A DNA stretch of 64,000 bases from Tenggerimyces sp963762635 (GTDB lineage: Bacteria > Actinomycetota > Actinomycetes > Propionibacteriales > Actinopolymorphaceae). The notes beneath the pieces were generated by a model. The model had not been told where the DNA came from and searched no databases. It saw only the letters and a list, made by a program, of their open reading frames with translations. Below are positions 25,916-34,519 of this stretch, piece by piece. Position numbers and translations under genes: made by a program. Each line of letters opens with the position of its first letter. Position 1 is the first letter of the stretch. The DNA lies in NCBI GenBank assembly GCA_963762635.1, contig CAVXLQ010000003.1, positions 558,001 to 622,000 of the forward strand, written 5' to 3'.

Positions 25916-26860
25916 TTGAACGCTGTCGCCGAGACGGATGCACGCCGTGGGACCCGGAAACGCCGGGCCCCACGGAAAGGCCTGCTGGGCGGGCGGTTTG
26001 GCAAGTACGAGGGCTTCCTCTACATCGCGCCGCTGATCCTGGGCATCGCCGCGTTCCAGCTGTTCCCGATCATCGTCTCGGTCTACATGTCGTTCACCCA
26101 GTGGGACGGCATCGCGCCGCCGGAGTTCGTCGGTGTGGGCAACTACACCGAGATGTTCACCGGGGACCCGCTGTTCATCGAGACGCTGCGCAACACGATC
26201 ATCTTCACGTTGCTCGCGATCCCGTTGACGACCGTGCTCGGATTCTTCCTTGCTCTGTTGTGCAATCGGAAGCTGCGCGGGATCTCGTTGCTCCGGGCCG
26301 CGTACTTCGCGCCGTACATCACGAACGTCGTCGCGATCGGCTACATCTGGTACTGGATCTACAACCCTGAGCGCGGGTTGATCAACGGCCTGCTGTCGGG
26401 CATCGGCATCGACGGGCCGGCGTGGTTGTCCAGCTCCACCTGGGCTCTGCCGGCGGTCGTGATCGTGAGCGTCTGGCAGGGCGCGGGATATCCGATGGTG
26501 ATCTTCCTCGCCGGCCTGCAGGCGATCCCGAAGGATCTGTACGAGGCGGCGGAGATCGACGGCGCGAGCTGGTGGAACCAGGTGCGCCGGATCACGCTGC
26601 CGCTGCTGACGCCGAGCCTGTTCTTCGTGCTGGTGACGCAGTTCATCACGTCGTTCCAGGTGTTCGGCGTCATCTACATCATGACGCAGGGCGGGCCGGG
26701 GCACTCGACCAGCGTGTACATCTACTACCTGTACCAAACGGCGTTCTCGTTCGGAAAGCTCGGCTACGCCTCGGCGATGGCCTGGGTGCTGTTCGTGATC
26801 CTCGCGATCGTGACGTACGTCCAATGGCGCATGCAGAAGAGGTGGGTGTTCTATGGCTGA
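25916..26860 (+). CDS. Sugar ABC transporter permease (MalF/UgpA type)
   Basis: A 314-residue inner-membrane subunit with six helices (first: EGFLYIAPLILGIAAFQLFP). It carries the EAA loop that docks the ATPase (LYEAAEIDGASWWNQVRRIT). The start is a TTG at 25916, 9 bases after the binding-protein stop, with a weak GGGCGG site. The basic N-terminus (RRGTRKRRAPRKG) is cytoplasmic. It overlaps the next permease by 8 bases. Confidence 0.92.
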   Translation: MNAVAETDARRGTRKRRAPRKGLLGGRFGKYEGFLYIAPLILGIAAFQLFPIIVSVYMSFTQWDGIAPPEFVGVGNYTEMFTGDPLFIETLRNTIIFTLLAIPLTTVLGFFLALLCNRKLRGISLLRAAYFAPYITNVVAIGYIWYWIYNPERGLINGLLSGIGIDGPAWLSSSTWALPAVVIVSVWQGAGYPMVIFLAGLQAIPKDLYEAAEIDGASWWNQVRRITLPLLTPSLFFVLVTQFITSFQVFGVIYIMTQGGPGHSTSVYIYYLYQTAFSFGKLGYASAMAWVLFVILAIVTYVQWRMQKRWVFYG

Positions 26861-27686
26861 ACGTCGCCGCTTCTCCGTCCTGCTCGACATCGTCACGTAT
26901 GTGTTGATGATCGGGCTCGCGCTCGCGTTCATCATGCCGCTGATCTGGATGGTGGCGTCCTCGCTCAAGGAGGAAGGGCAGGTCCTCACCGTTCCACCGA
27001 CACTGTGGCCGACGGTGCCGCAGTGGACGAACTACCTGCAGGTGTTCGAGATCATCCCGGTGTTCTTCTGGAACTCGGTGAAGCTCGCGGCGATCAACGT
27101 GGTGGGCTTGCTGATCGTCGCCTCGCTGGCGGGCTTCGCGTTCGGGCGGCTGCGCTTTCCGGGCCGCGACCTGCTGTTCCTGTTGGTGCTGGCGACCGCG
27201 ATGATCCCGGGGATCGCGTACCTGATCCCGCAGTACCTGGTGTTCCGGCAGATCGGCTGGATCGACACCCAGCTGCCGTTGTGGGTGCCGCGGGTGTTCA
27301 CGCCCGTGTTCGCGACGTTCCTGATGCGGCAGTTCTTCAAGTCGCTGCCGCAGGAGCTGGAGGACGCGGCGCGGGTGGACGGTGCGGGAACGTTCACGAT
27401 CTTCTGGCGGATCATGCTGCCGCAGACGACGCCGGCTTTGGCCGCGATCGCGATCTTCACGTTCCTGGACTCGTGGAACGACCTGTTCGGGCCGCTGATC
27501 TACATCAACTCCGAGGAGCTGCAGACGCTGCCGGTGGCGTTGGCACAGTTCCAGAACGAGTACTTCACCCAGATCACGTTGCTGATGGCCGGTGCGACCG
27601 TGGCGGTGCTACCGGTGATCATCGTCTACATCGTGGCGCAGAAGTACTTCATCCAGGGCATCACGATGACCGGGCTCAAGGGGTGA
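26853..27686 (+). CDS. Sugar ABC transporter permease (MalG/UgpE type)
   Basis: The second membrane subunit of the importer has 277 residues and six helices. It starts with MAERRRFSVLLDIVTYVLMI and holds the EAA-type loop (LPQELEDAARVDGAGTFTIF). The pairing and order binding protein, MalF-type, MalG-type are standard for carbohydrate uptake CUT1 systems. Its ATG lies inside the end of the previous gene, so translation is coupled. Its 3' end overlaps the convergent adenosine deaminase by 11 bases. Confidence 0.92.
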   Translation: MAERRRFSVLLDIVTYVLMIGLALAFIMPLIWMVASSLKEEGQVLTVPPTLWPTVPQWTNYLQVFEIIPVFFWNSVKLAAINVVGLLIVASLAGFAFGRLRFPGRDLLFLLVLATAMIPGIAYLIPQYLVFRQIGWIDTQLPLWVPRVFTPVFATFLMRQFFKSLPQELEDAARVDGAGTFTIFWRIMLPQTTPALAAIAIFTFLDSWNDLFGPLIYINSEELQTLPVALAQFQNEYFTQITLLMAGATVAVLPVIIVYIVAQKYFIQGITMTGLKG

Positions 27687-28719
27687 GGTATGCCCTCGCG
27701 ATGTCGTCCTGGAGGCGTTCGCGCTCCGGGAAGGGGAGGAACGTCGCGTCGACCGCGTTGCGGGTGAGCCGCGCGATGTCGTCGATGCCGTAGCCGAACG
27801 CGTCGGCGACGTGCTGGAGCTCCTGGCTCGTGGACGTGTCGCTCATCAGCCGGTTGTCGCTGCTGACGGTGACCGCGAAGCCGAGCTGGTCGAGCCTGCC
27901 GATCGGGTGGTCCTCGTAGCTCGCCGCGCCGCCGGTGTGGACGTTCGACGTCGGGCAGAGCTCGAGCGGGATGCGGCGGTCGCGTACGTACGTCGCCAGC
28001 GGGCTGAGTCGTTCGCCGTCGATCTCGGCCGCGATGCTGACACCGTGGCCGATTCGCCAAGCACCACAGCGATGGACGGCCTGCGCGATCGGTCGCGGAC
28101 CGAGCCACTCGCCGGCGTGGATCGTGACCGGCATGCCCGCGTTCGCGAGCAGCTCGAACGCCTCGAGGTGCGCGATCGGCGGGAAGCCGACCTCGGCGCC
28201 GGCGATGTCGTACCCCACGACTCCGTTGGCGCGATGGCGCAACGTGAGCTCGGCGATCTCGACGCTACGGGACGTGTGGCGCATCGCGCAGAGCAGCAGG
28301 CCCATGCGGATCCTGCCGCCGGACTCCCGTTCGCCGGCGCGGAGTCCCTCCAGGACGGCCTCGACGGTCTCGTCCAGGCTCAGTCCGGCTTCGAGGTGCT
28401 GCTCGGGCGCGAACCTCGTCTCGGCGTACACGACGCCGTCGCTCGCGAGGTCGATCGCGGTCTCGGCGGCGACGCGGGCGAGCCCGTCCTTGGTCTGCAA
28501 CACCGCGCAGGTCTGCGCGAACGTCTCGAGATAGCGCAGCAACGACTTCGAGGTCGCCGCCTCGACGAACCACCGGTGCAGCGCCTTGGTATCGGTCGTC
28601 GGCAGCCCGTCGTACCCGGCCTCGGCCGCCAGCTCCACGATCGTCGCCGGCCGCAGCCCGCCATCCAGATGGTCGTGCAGGGCGATCTTCGGCAGCCGTC
28701 GCAACATCTCCAGGTCCAC
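27676..28719 (-). CDS. add: Adenosine deaminase
   Basis: This 347-residue zinc hydrolase converts adenosine to inosine in purine salvage. Zinc ligands and catalytic residues are visible: LHDHLDGGLRP (HxH), VTIHAGEW (His and the catalytic Glu of HAGE), RIGHGVS and ELCPTSNVHTG. The last metal-side motif reads SSDNRLMSD where classical enzymes have S(T/S)DDP, as in several actinobacterial Add proteins. Start is GTG at 28719. It reads toward the importer genes and away from the APH-type kinase gene. Confidence 0.9.
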   Translation of the reverse strand: MDLEMLRRLPKIALHDHLDGGLRPATIVELAAEAGYDGLPTTDTKALHRWFVEAATSKSLLRYLETFAQTCAVLQTKDGLARVAAETAIDLASDGVVYAETRFAPEQHLEAGLSLDETVEAVLEGLRAGERESGGRIRMGLLLCAMRHTSRSVEIAELTLRHRANGVVGYDIAGAEVGFPPIAHLEAFELLANAGMPVTIHAGEWLGPRPIAQAVHRCGAWRIGHGVSIAAEIDGERLSPLATYVRDRRIPLELCPTSNVHTGGAASYEDHPIGRLDQLGFAVTVSSDNRLMSDTSTSQELQHVADAFGYGIDDIARLTRNAVDATFLPFPERERLQDDIARAYLTP

Positions 28720-28787
28720 GAGGGATCACCCTAAGCGCACCGCGGATAAGGTGGCTCGGCGAACGAGCCGAGGAGGAAGAGGAGGCC

Positions 28788-29663
28788 ATGGAACCGTCTG
28801 AGCTCCGGCGCGCGGTGGACGCCGCCGCGGCGACCGCCACCGCGCTCGGCCTCGAGGTCGGCGACGCGGTCGCCGTGCACAACTCCGATCGCATCGCCGT
28901 ACGCCTGACTCCTTGCGAGGTTCTCGCTCGAGTGGCGTCGGCGAGTTGGCTCGAGGGCATGGAGTACGAGGCGGAGGTCGCCCGCCGCCTCGCCGAGACC
29001 GGCAGCCCGATTGGTGAGCTCGAGCCTCGGGTGCAGTCCGCTGTCCAGGTGCGTGACGGGTTCTCGATGACGTTCTGGACGTACTACGAGCCTGTCGTCG
29101 CCGACCGGCGAGGCGGCGCGGCACCCGAGCAGCTCGGCTGGTCCTCCGATCTCGTGCCGGCGGAGTACGTGGACGCCCTCCTCAGGCTGCACGCCGGCTT
29201 ACGCGAGATCGAGCTGGACGCGCCCCACATCGCCGTGCGCGTCGCCGGGTGGACGGCGCTGGTCGACGACCGCGAACGGACTCCCGACCTTCCCGACCGT
29301 GACCGCGAGCTGCTGAGCGACACGCTCGGGCGCGCGGCCGCGACGATCCAGGGTTCCGGCGAGCAGCTGCTCCACGGCGAGCCGCATCCGGGGAACGTGC
29401 TCAGCACCAGGAAGGGGCCGCTCTTCATCGACCTCGGCACGTGCCAACGCGGGCCGATCGAGTACGACCTCGCCTATCTCCCCGAAGAGATCGCGGAGCT
29501 CTATCCGGGCGCCGACCTCGAGCTCGTGCACCAGTTCCGCATTCTCATGTGGGCGGGCGTCGCGGCGATGCGCTGGAACCGCGACGACCAGTACCCCGAC
29601 CGGGACCACTGGCGCGTCGAGCTGCTCGACCAGCTTCGAGCGGGTCTCGACCGCTCCAGGTGA
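28788..29663 (+). CDS. APH-fold phosphotransferase family protein
   Basis: A 291-residue kinase-like protein of the aminoglycoside/choline phosphotransferase superfamily. The Brenner-type catalytic loop LLHGEPHPGNVL holds the His, Glu and Asn positions (the catalytic Asp of HGDxHxxN is replaced by Glu), and the metal-binding Asp is in FIDLGTCQRGPIEYDLAYL. The N-lobe is divergent. The Asp-to-Glu change could lower or alter activity. Substrate could be an antibiotic, a sugar or a small alcohol; nothing in the neighbourhood decides. A GAGGAAGAGGAGG ribosome site precedes the ATG. Confidence 0.8.
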   Translation: MEPSELRRAVDAAAATATALGLEVGDAVAVHNSDRIAVRLTPCEVLARVASASWLEGMEYEAEVARRLAETGSPIGELEPRVQSAVQVRDGFSMTFWTYYEPVVADRRGGAAPEQLGWSSDLVPAEYVDALLRLHAGLREIELDAPHIAVRVAGWTALVDDRERTPDLPDRDRELLSDTLGRAAATIQGSGEQLLHGEPHPGNVLSTRKGPLFIDLGTCQRGPIEYDLAYLPEEIAELYPGADLELVHQFRILMWAGVAAMRWNRDDQYPDRDHWRVELLDQLRAGLDRSR

Positions 29664-29669
29664 GAGCCG

Positions 29670-30494
29670 TCAGCGGGCGAAGGCCTCGGCGTTCTCTTTG
29701 GCCCATTGCCGGAACGTTCTCGCCGGGCGGCCGGTGACCTCTTCGACCGTCGGCTGCACGGTGGTCTCGTCGAGCGTCCCGTCGACGAAGAACGAGAAGA
29801 ACGCGTTCACGTACCGCTCCGGCATCTCGCCGAGCATCCGCGTCCGGGCGTCTTCGTTCGTCTCCGCGTCGAACACCAGCGGCCGGCCGAGCACGTCGGC
29901 CAGCACGGCCAGCCGGTCGGCGGGCGTCAACGCCTCGGGGCCGGTCAGCGCGTACGCCTTACCCGCATGCCCGTCCCCGGTCAGTGCCTCGGCCGCGACG
30001 GCAGCGATGTCGGCCGGGTCGATCGTCGCGATCGGTACGTCGGCGAACGGCGCGCGTACGACGTCGCCCGCCTGCAGCTGGGGGAGCCACTGGAGCGCGT
30101 TCGTCATGAAGCTCACCGGCCGCAGGAACGTCCACGCGAGGCCGGACCGCCGCACCGCCTGCTCGGAGCGGATCATGTACTCCGACACGGCGTTCTCGAT
30201 GTCCTTCCCGACCGCCGATCCGCCGGACAGCAAGACGATCCGCTCGACTCCGGCTGTCGCCGCCTCGGTCGCGATCTCGTCCGCGTAGCCAGGCATGAGG
30301 AACAGCCCGTTCACGCCCTCGAACGCCGGCCGCAGGCTCGACGCGTCGGTCAGGTCGCCCGCGACAGCCGAGACGCCGTCCGGCAGCGGCTTCGACGGAT
30401 CACGCACGACGGCACGCACCTCGGCGCCGCGCCCGACCAACTGACGAGCGAGCGCGCCGCCGACGTTCCCGGTCGCTCCAGTGACAAGGATCAT
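29670..30494 (-). CDS. NmrA-like atypical SDR, NAD(P)-binding protein
   Basis: A 274-residue Rossmann protein of the NmrA/quinone-oxidoreductase-2-like atypical SDR group. The nucleotide motif is LVTGATGNVGGALARQL, followed by VRAVVRD (adenine-ribose side). The active-site Tyr-Lys pair of classical SDRs is not evident, as is usual for this group, whose members sense or reduce with NADPH. The ATG overlaps the stop of the upstream hydrolase by 3 bases (ATGA), so it is the last gene of a coupled operon led by the AraC gene and the S15 peptidase. Confidence 0.88.
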   Translation of the reverse strand: MILVTGATGNVGGALARQLVGRGAEVRAVVRDPSKPLPDGVSAVAGDLTDASSLRPAFEGVNGLFLMPGYADEIATEAATAGVERIVLLSGGSAVGKDIENAVSEYMIRSEQAVRRSGLAWTFLRPVSFMTNALQWLPQLQAGDVVRAPFADVPIATIDPADIAAVAAEALTGDGHAGKAYALTGPEALTPADRLAVLADVLGRPLVFDAETNEDARTRMLGEMPERYVNAFFSFFVDGTLDETTVQPTVEEVTGRPARTFRQWAKENAEAFAR

Positions 30495-31376
30495 GGCAGC
30501 GTCTTCCGGAAGTGCTGGTCTGCCGCTTCGACGGACATCGCCACCTGCTGCTCCTGGTCGTAGAAGTCGATCTGCGTTCCCTCGGCCCACACGACCTCGT
30601 TCGGGCCGGCCAGTGTCGACGCTACCCGCCGCAGGTTGTCGGGCAGGACCGCGTCGTCGCTGTGCACGAACAGCGTCGGCACCGACACCGCGGATGCCGC
30701 CGACAGGCCGTCGAACGTCAGCCAGTAGGCCCAGCTGAACTCCGCCATCTCGTTCGCACACGTCGGCACCGCGCCGCGGCCCGGCTCGGCGTAGTAGGGC
30801 AGCTCGAACGACATGCCCGCGCGGTCGTTGCCGTTCTCGTACGCGGGCACCGTGCGCACCTCACCGGTCCGTTGGAAGAGCTCGAACGCCTCCGCCGCGC
30901 GGGCGAGCCGCATCGCGACGCCCTCCGCGCCGCCGTAGAACGGTGCGATGGTCTCGGCGTCGTGGAACCAGCCGGCGACGCTCGCGAACGAGGCGATCGG
31001 CGCACCTCGCGCGATCGCGCGCAGCGCGTACTGTGCCGAGGCGCACACGGCCATAGGCGACCGCGCCAGGGCGGACGTACGACAGGGTCGACACGGTCCG
31101 CGCGGCGGCGATGATGTCCTCGATCTTGCGCGCGGGCAGCTCGGCGTTGCGCGGCGTGCCGCCGCTCGCGCCGAAGCCCGCGAAGTCGAACGTGAAGACG
31201 GTGTAGCCGCGCTCCGCGAGCCTGGCCGCGTACAGGTCGGCCATCTGCTCCTTCACGGTGAGCCAGGAGCCGGTGATGATCACGGCGGGCTGCCGCTCTG
31301 TCAGGTTGTCGACGTTGCGGTGGACGCGCACGGCGAGCGAGGTCTCGCCGTGGAAGAACTGGAACGGGGTGGTCAC
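30491..31376 (-). pseudogene. Alpha/beta hydrolase (DLH/BAAT-like), frameshifted
   Basis: The 5' part from the GTG at 31376 has FQFFHGETSLAVRVHRNVDN, the strand AVIITGSWLTVKEQMADLYA and FDFAGFGASGGTP. The 3' part, in another frame, begins AVCASAQYALRAIARGAPIA, whose first residues are the nucleophile-elbow position, and ends near 30491 with the late strand VPTLFVHSDDAVLP (acid). The join is near 31055; removing one C (GTCGCCTATG to GTCGCTATG) restores AVAMAVCASAQY. The elbow in the restored frame has Cys/Ser-Ala instead of GxSxG, so the catalytic residue is unclear. As sequenced the gene is broken; unlike the other frameshifts here this one needs a base removed. Confidence 0.65.
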
Positions 31377-31401
31377 GCCCGCGAGACTGCCATGCCGCTC
31401 C

Positions 31402-32223
31402 CTACGCCGGGAGGGTCCGATCCTGCTGTCTTCGGTCCTCGCCGGGGAGCAGGCCGAGCTCGCGGCGGAACACCCGGCGGAAGTGGCTGACGTTCGCGAA
31501 CCCGACCGCGTGCGCCACCTCGACCACGCTGGCGTCGGTCTCTCGCAACTGGGCTCGAGCTCGCTCGACGCGGCGTGCGGTGACGAACTGGTGCGGGGTG
31601 AGGCCGGTAGCGGCTCGGAACGCGCGGGCGAAGTGGAACGGGCTGAGCGCGGCCACGCCGGCCAGCTGGTCGAGCGTGATCGTCTCGTGCTGCGCCGAGG
31701 CCGTCTCGCCGACCTGCGCGTCGACGTACTCCGCGATCCGGTCGACGAGCCTGCGGTCGAGCGCGCCGACCGGCGGGATCGCATGCCGCGGACCGGGGCC
31801 GTACTCCGAGCTCAGGTGCGCGGCCAGCCGGTGCGCGATCGTGCTCGCCTCGACGTCGCCGAGCGGCACTCCGGTGAGGTGTGCCCGGCGGAGCCGATGG
31901 GCGATCCCGATGACGACGCCGTCGCGGGCGTCGACCGTGGTCGCGACCTCGCGGCCGGCGAGCAGCTCGGCGTCGAGGTAGATCTCCAGCGCCTCGGTGG
32001 GATCCGCGACCTCGGTCCAGGTGATCGCCTCGTCGCCGGTGACGAACACGGCCCCTGGACGTACGTCGGCGCGTTCCGCCCGACCGTCCACCTCACGGAC
32101 GAGACCCGTGTGCCGGCTGAACGACACCCCGATCTGGTACGGCTTCGTGGTCGTCGCGCCGGGATGCGGCGGGAGCGAGGCGTACTCCGACCGCATCCCC
32201 GGCAAGGTCAGCGTCGAGCTCAC
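31402..32223 (-). CDS. AraC family transcriptional regulator
   Basis: A 273-residue regulator. The N-terminal half is a cupin-like sensor domain (ASLPPHPGATTTKPYQIGVS, RADVRPGAVFVTGDEAITW). The C-terminal 100 residues hold the two helix-turn-helix units (LDQLAGVAALSPFHFARAFR and SVVEVAHAVGFANVSHFRRV). The GTG at 32223 is chosen because it overlaps the S15 peptidase stop (GTGA) and follows CCCGGAG; an ATG at 32196 is the alternative. It sits between the peptidase and the hydrolase/NmrA genes and probably controls them. Confidence 0.9.
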   Translation of the reverse strand: MSSTLTLPGMRSEYASLPPHPGATTTKPYQIGVSFSRHTGLVREVDGRAERADVRPGAVFVTGDEAITWTEVADPTEALEIYLDAELLAGREVATTVDARDGVVIGIAHRLRRAHLTGVPLGDVEASTIAHRLAAHLSSEYGPGPRHAIPPVGALDRRLVDRIAEYVDAQVGETASAQHETITLDQLAGVAALSPFHFARAFRAATGLTPHQFVTARRVERARAQLRETDASVVEVAHAVGFANVSHFRRVFRRELGLLPGEDRRQQDRTLPA

Positions 32224-34157
32224 CGGAACTCCGGGTTCCTCCAATCGTGGCCCGTCGTCTTGGCCGAGACCGTCGCGTCCGTGGTCACGACCGGCGGCGT
32301 GGTGATCGACGGCAGCGACACGAGGCCGGCGGCCGGGAGGCGGATCGAGCTGCCGCGCAGGTCGACGTCGATCGTCGCGCCCGTCGTCATCGGCGTACTG
32401 AACTCCTCGTCGCTCGCCGTCACCACGAGCCCGAGCACGTGGCCCTTCGGCACGACCGCGTCGTACGCCTGCACCGGCACCTTGACCTCGTACCAGCGGT
32501 TCGGCTGCAGCGGTGTCGCCTGCCGCAGCGACGACCGGTGTGCGGCGTCGATCCAGCCGCGGGTCAGCACCGCGTGCGAACGGGTGGCGAAGTCCTCGGC
32601 CGTGTCCTTGTAGCAGCCGTCGTCCGTGGCGGTCTGTGCTCCCCAGCACGACTCGGTCGTGAGGTTGTGGATGCCCGAGCCGGGGGACAGGTAGTCGACC
32701 CGGTTCGCGGTGCCGTAGTCGACGAGCCGAACGGCGAGGCCCGTCGTGGGCGTCAGGCCGCTGTCGACGCGCACCCGCAGCGTCACCGAAGGCTGGCCAG
32801 AGATGCGCAGGTCGTGCCTCAACGCGCCGGAGAGGAACGCCAACCGCCCGGGCGTCGCCGTGTTCGGCGACGCGACCGCCTCGTCCTCGAACAGCCCGGG
32901 GTCGTCGGTGAACGTACGGGTGGTCCCGCGCGGTGCCGAGGTCCAGCCGAGCGTGCCCGTCGTTCCATCCCCGTTGCCCAGGCGAACGGTGACGTTGTGC
33001 GCGCCGACGGCCGGCCAGCGGGGCTCGTCGACCCACTTGCCGGAGGAGCGCTCGAGCGAGGCCTGCGGCTCACGCATGGCGCCGTTCCGCAGTCCCTGCA
33101 GCCAGTAGTCGAACCACTCGTGCAGCGTCTCGACCCACTCCGCGCGGCGGAAGTCGAACGGGTCGACGTGGCCCTGCTGGGCGAGCCAGATCTTGCGCGG
33201 CACGCCGTTCTCCGCCAGTTCGGTCCACCACTTCGCGAAGTGCGAGGTCTGCACGTTCAGGTCGTTGACGCCGTGCACGACGAACACGCTCGCGCGGACC
33301 TTGCTCGCGTCCGGGAGGTAGTTCCGCTCGGCCCAGTAGTCGTTGTAGTCGCCGGTCTCGTCCTCGCTGCCGGTCACGAGCTCCTGGCGGAGCGCCGCGC
33401 AGGCGGCCTCGGGGCGGCCGCCCACGTAGTCGTGCAGGAACGCGTGGTGCCCGGTGCTGCGGACGATGCCGTTGTAGCGGCTGTAGTCGTACCAGCTGGA
33501 GATCGCCGAGATCGGCACGATCGTCTCCAGGCCGCGGACGCCGGTGGCGGCGACACCGTTCGCCATCGTGCCGTCCCAGGACTTGCCGATCATGCCGACC
33601 TTGCCGGTGGACCAGTTCGCCTTCGCGGGCTTGCCGTCGGCGTACGCGCCGGGCGCTCGTCCGTTCAGCCAGTCGACCGCGGCCTTCGCCCCGAGGACCT
33701 CCTCGCGGCCCCCGACGTCGTTGCAGCCGGTCGAGCGGTTCGTGCCGGCGAGGTCGACCTGCGCGATCGCGTACCCGCGCGGGACGAAGTAGTTGTCGTA
33801 GTGGAGCGGGTAGCGCGTGACGGTCCCGTCGGGGCCGTACAGCTTCTTCTCCGACTCGTTGCCGCGGCCGCAGCAGACGTAGTACGGCGAGGCGATCATG
33901 ATCACCGGGACCTTGACGCCCTTGGCGGCGGCCTCGCGCGGGCGGATCAGGTCGACGACGACCTTGTCCTTCGCGCCGTCGCCGTCGTTGTCGAGCGGGG
34001 TCGTGACCCAGACGCTCTCGCGGATCGCGTTCGCGTAGTCGTACACGGGAACGGTCTCGGTGCCCTTGACGTGTGGCGGCCCGGCTGCCTGGGCGGCGGG
34101 ACTCATGACCGCGAACGCCGCTGCGAGGACTGCGACGATGGTGACGAAACGTCTCAT
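32220..34157 (-). CDS. Secreted X-Pro dipeptidyl-peptidase / S15 family hydrolase
   Basis: A 645-residue exported serine hydrolase of the CocE/NonD and Xaa-Pro peptidase group (S15). The first 25 residues (MRRFVTIVAVLAAAFAVMSP to AAQAA) form a Sec signal peptide. The catalytic triad is Ser193 in MIGKSWDGTMAN, Asp in VHGVNDLNVQT and His in QQGHVDPFDF. The C-terminal jelly-roll domain (about residues 400-645) is the usual X-Pro/CocE C-terminal domain. It may release dipeptides with proline at position two or cleave esters. It heads a minus-strand operon whose next gene, the AraC regulator, is coupled by GTGA. Confidence 0.9.
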   Translation of the reverse strand: MRRFVTIVAVLAAAFAVMSPAAQAAGPPHVKGTETVPVYDYANAIRESVWVTTPLDNDGDGAKDKVVVDLIRPREAAAKGVKVPVIMIASPYYVCCGRGNESEKKLYGPDGTVTRYPLHYDNYFVPRGYAIAQVDLAGTNRSTGCNDVGGREEVLGAKAAVDWLNGRAPGAYADGKPAKANWSTGKVGMIGKSWDGTMANGVAATGVRGLETIVPISAISSWYDYSRYNGIVRSTGHHAFLHDYVGGRPEAACAALRQELVTGSEDETGDYNDYWAERNYLPDASKVRASVFVVHGVNDLNVQTSHFAKWWTELAENGVPRKIWLAQQGHVDPFDFRRAEWVETLHEWFDYWLQGLRNGAMREPQASLERSSGKWVDEPRWPAVGAHNVTVRLGNGDGTTGTLGWTSAPRGTTRTFTDDPGLFEDEAVASPNTATPGRLAFLSGALRHDLRISGQPSVTLRVRVDSGLTPTTGLAVRLVDYGTANRVDYLSPGSGIHNLTTESCWGAQTATDDGCYKDTAEDFATRSHAVLTRGWIDAAHRSSLRQATPLQPNRWYEVKVPVQAYDAVVPKGHVLGLVVTASDEEFSTPMTTGATIDVDLRGSSIRLPAAGLVSLPSITTPPVVTTDATVSAKTTGHDWRNPEFR

Positions 34158-34249
34158 CAGGGATCCCCCACTCGACTCGTGCCCGGTCGTAGTGTCGCTG
34201 AGCGTATTTCATGGTCGCGCTCCGCGCGACGTGCCGGGCGCGCCTGATC

Positions 34250-34324
34250 GTGGCCCCTTCCCCCTGGCCGATGGGCCATGTGGTCGGTCGGGTGCGGACC
34301 GACCGGCCAGGGCGAAGTGACCAC
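34250..34324. repeat. 75-bp cruciform repeat, copy 2
   Basis: The outer arms at 34250-34269 and 34305-34324 pair at 17 of 20 positions. Inside is a perfect 8-base hairpin, GGTCGGTC (34282-34289) with GACCGACC (34297-34304) around GGGTGCG. Length and layout equal copy 1 at 18665-18739. Confidence 0.65.
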
Positions 34325-34354
34325 GGCGCCCAGCTGGGGGCTGGGGACGGCGAG

Positions 34355-34384
34355 TGACCACCTTCCGGCCGGGTCTGGCACAAT
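34355..34384 (+). promoter_or_regulatory. Possible rpsP promoter
   Basis: TGACCA (34355-34360) and CACAAT (34379-34384) are separated by 18 bases and resemble the -35 and -10 boxes of housekeeping sigma promoters. They lie about 135 bases upstream of rpsP. Confidence 0.35.
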
Positions 34385-34519
34385 GGACCGCGCGAGTCCG
34401 CAGGGGCGGGAGCCCTCTCACCTTCCAGCCTGCGCGGACCCCCTCCGAGGTGTCGGTGCCGCACCCCACGCGGCAAGCGCCAGCTCACCCGCCTTAAACA
34501 CACAGGAGACACCACACCC

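Larger units (their letters stand above)
34158..34519. other. Intergenic region between the S15 peptidase and rpsP
   Basis: This 362-base gap holds the second copy of the cruciform repeat (34250-34324) and a possible rpsP promoter at 34355-34384. From 34385 to 34519 is the untranslated leader of rpsP, ending in a CAGGAGA ribosome site. No gene is seen in it. Confidence 0.6.
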
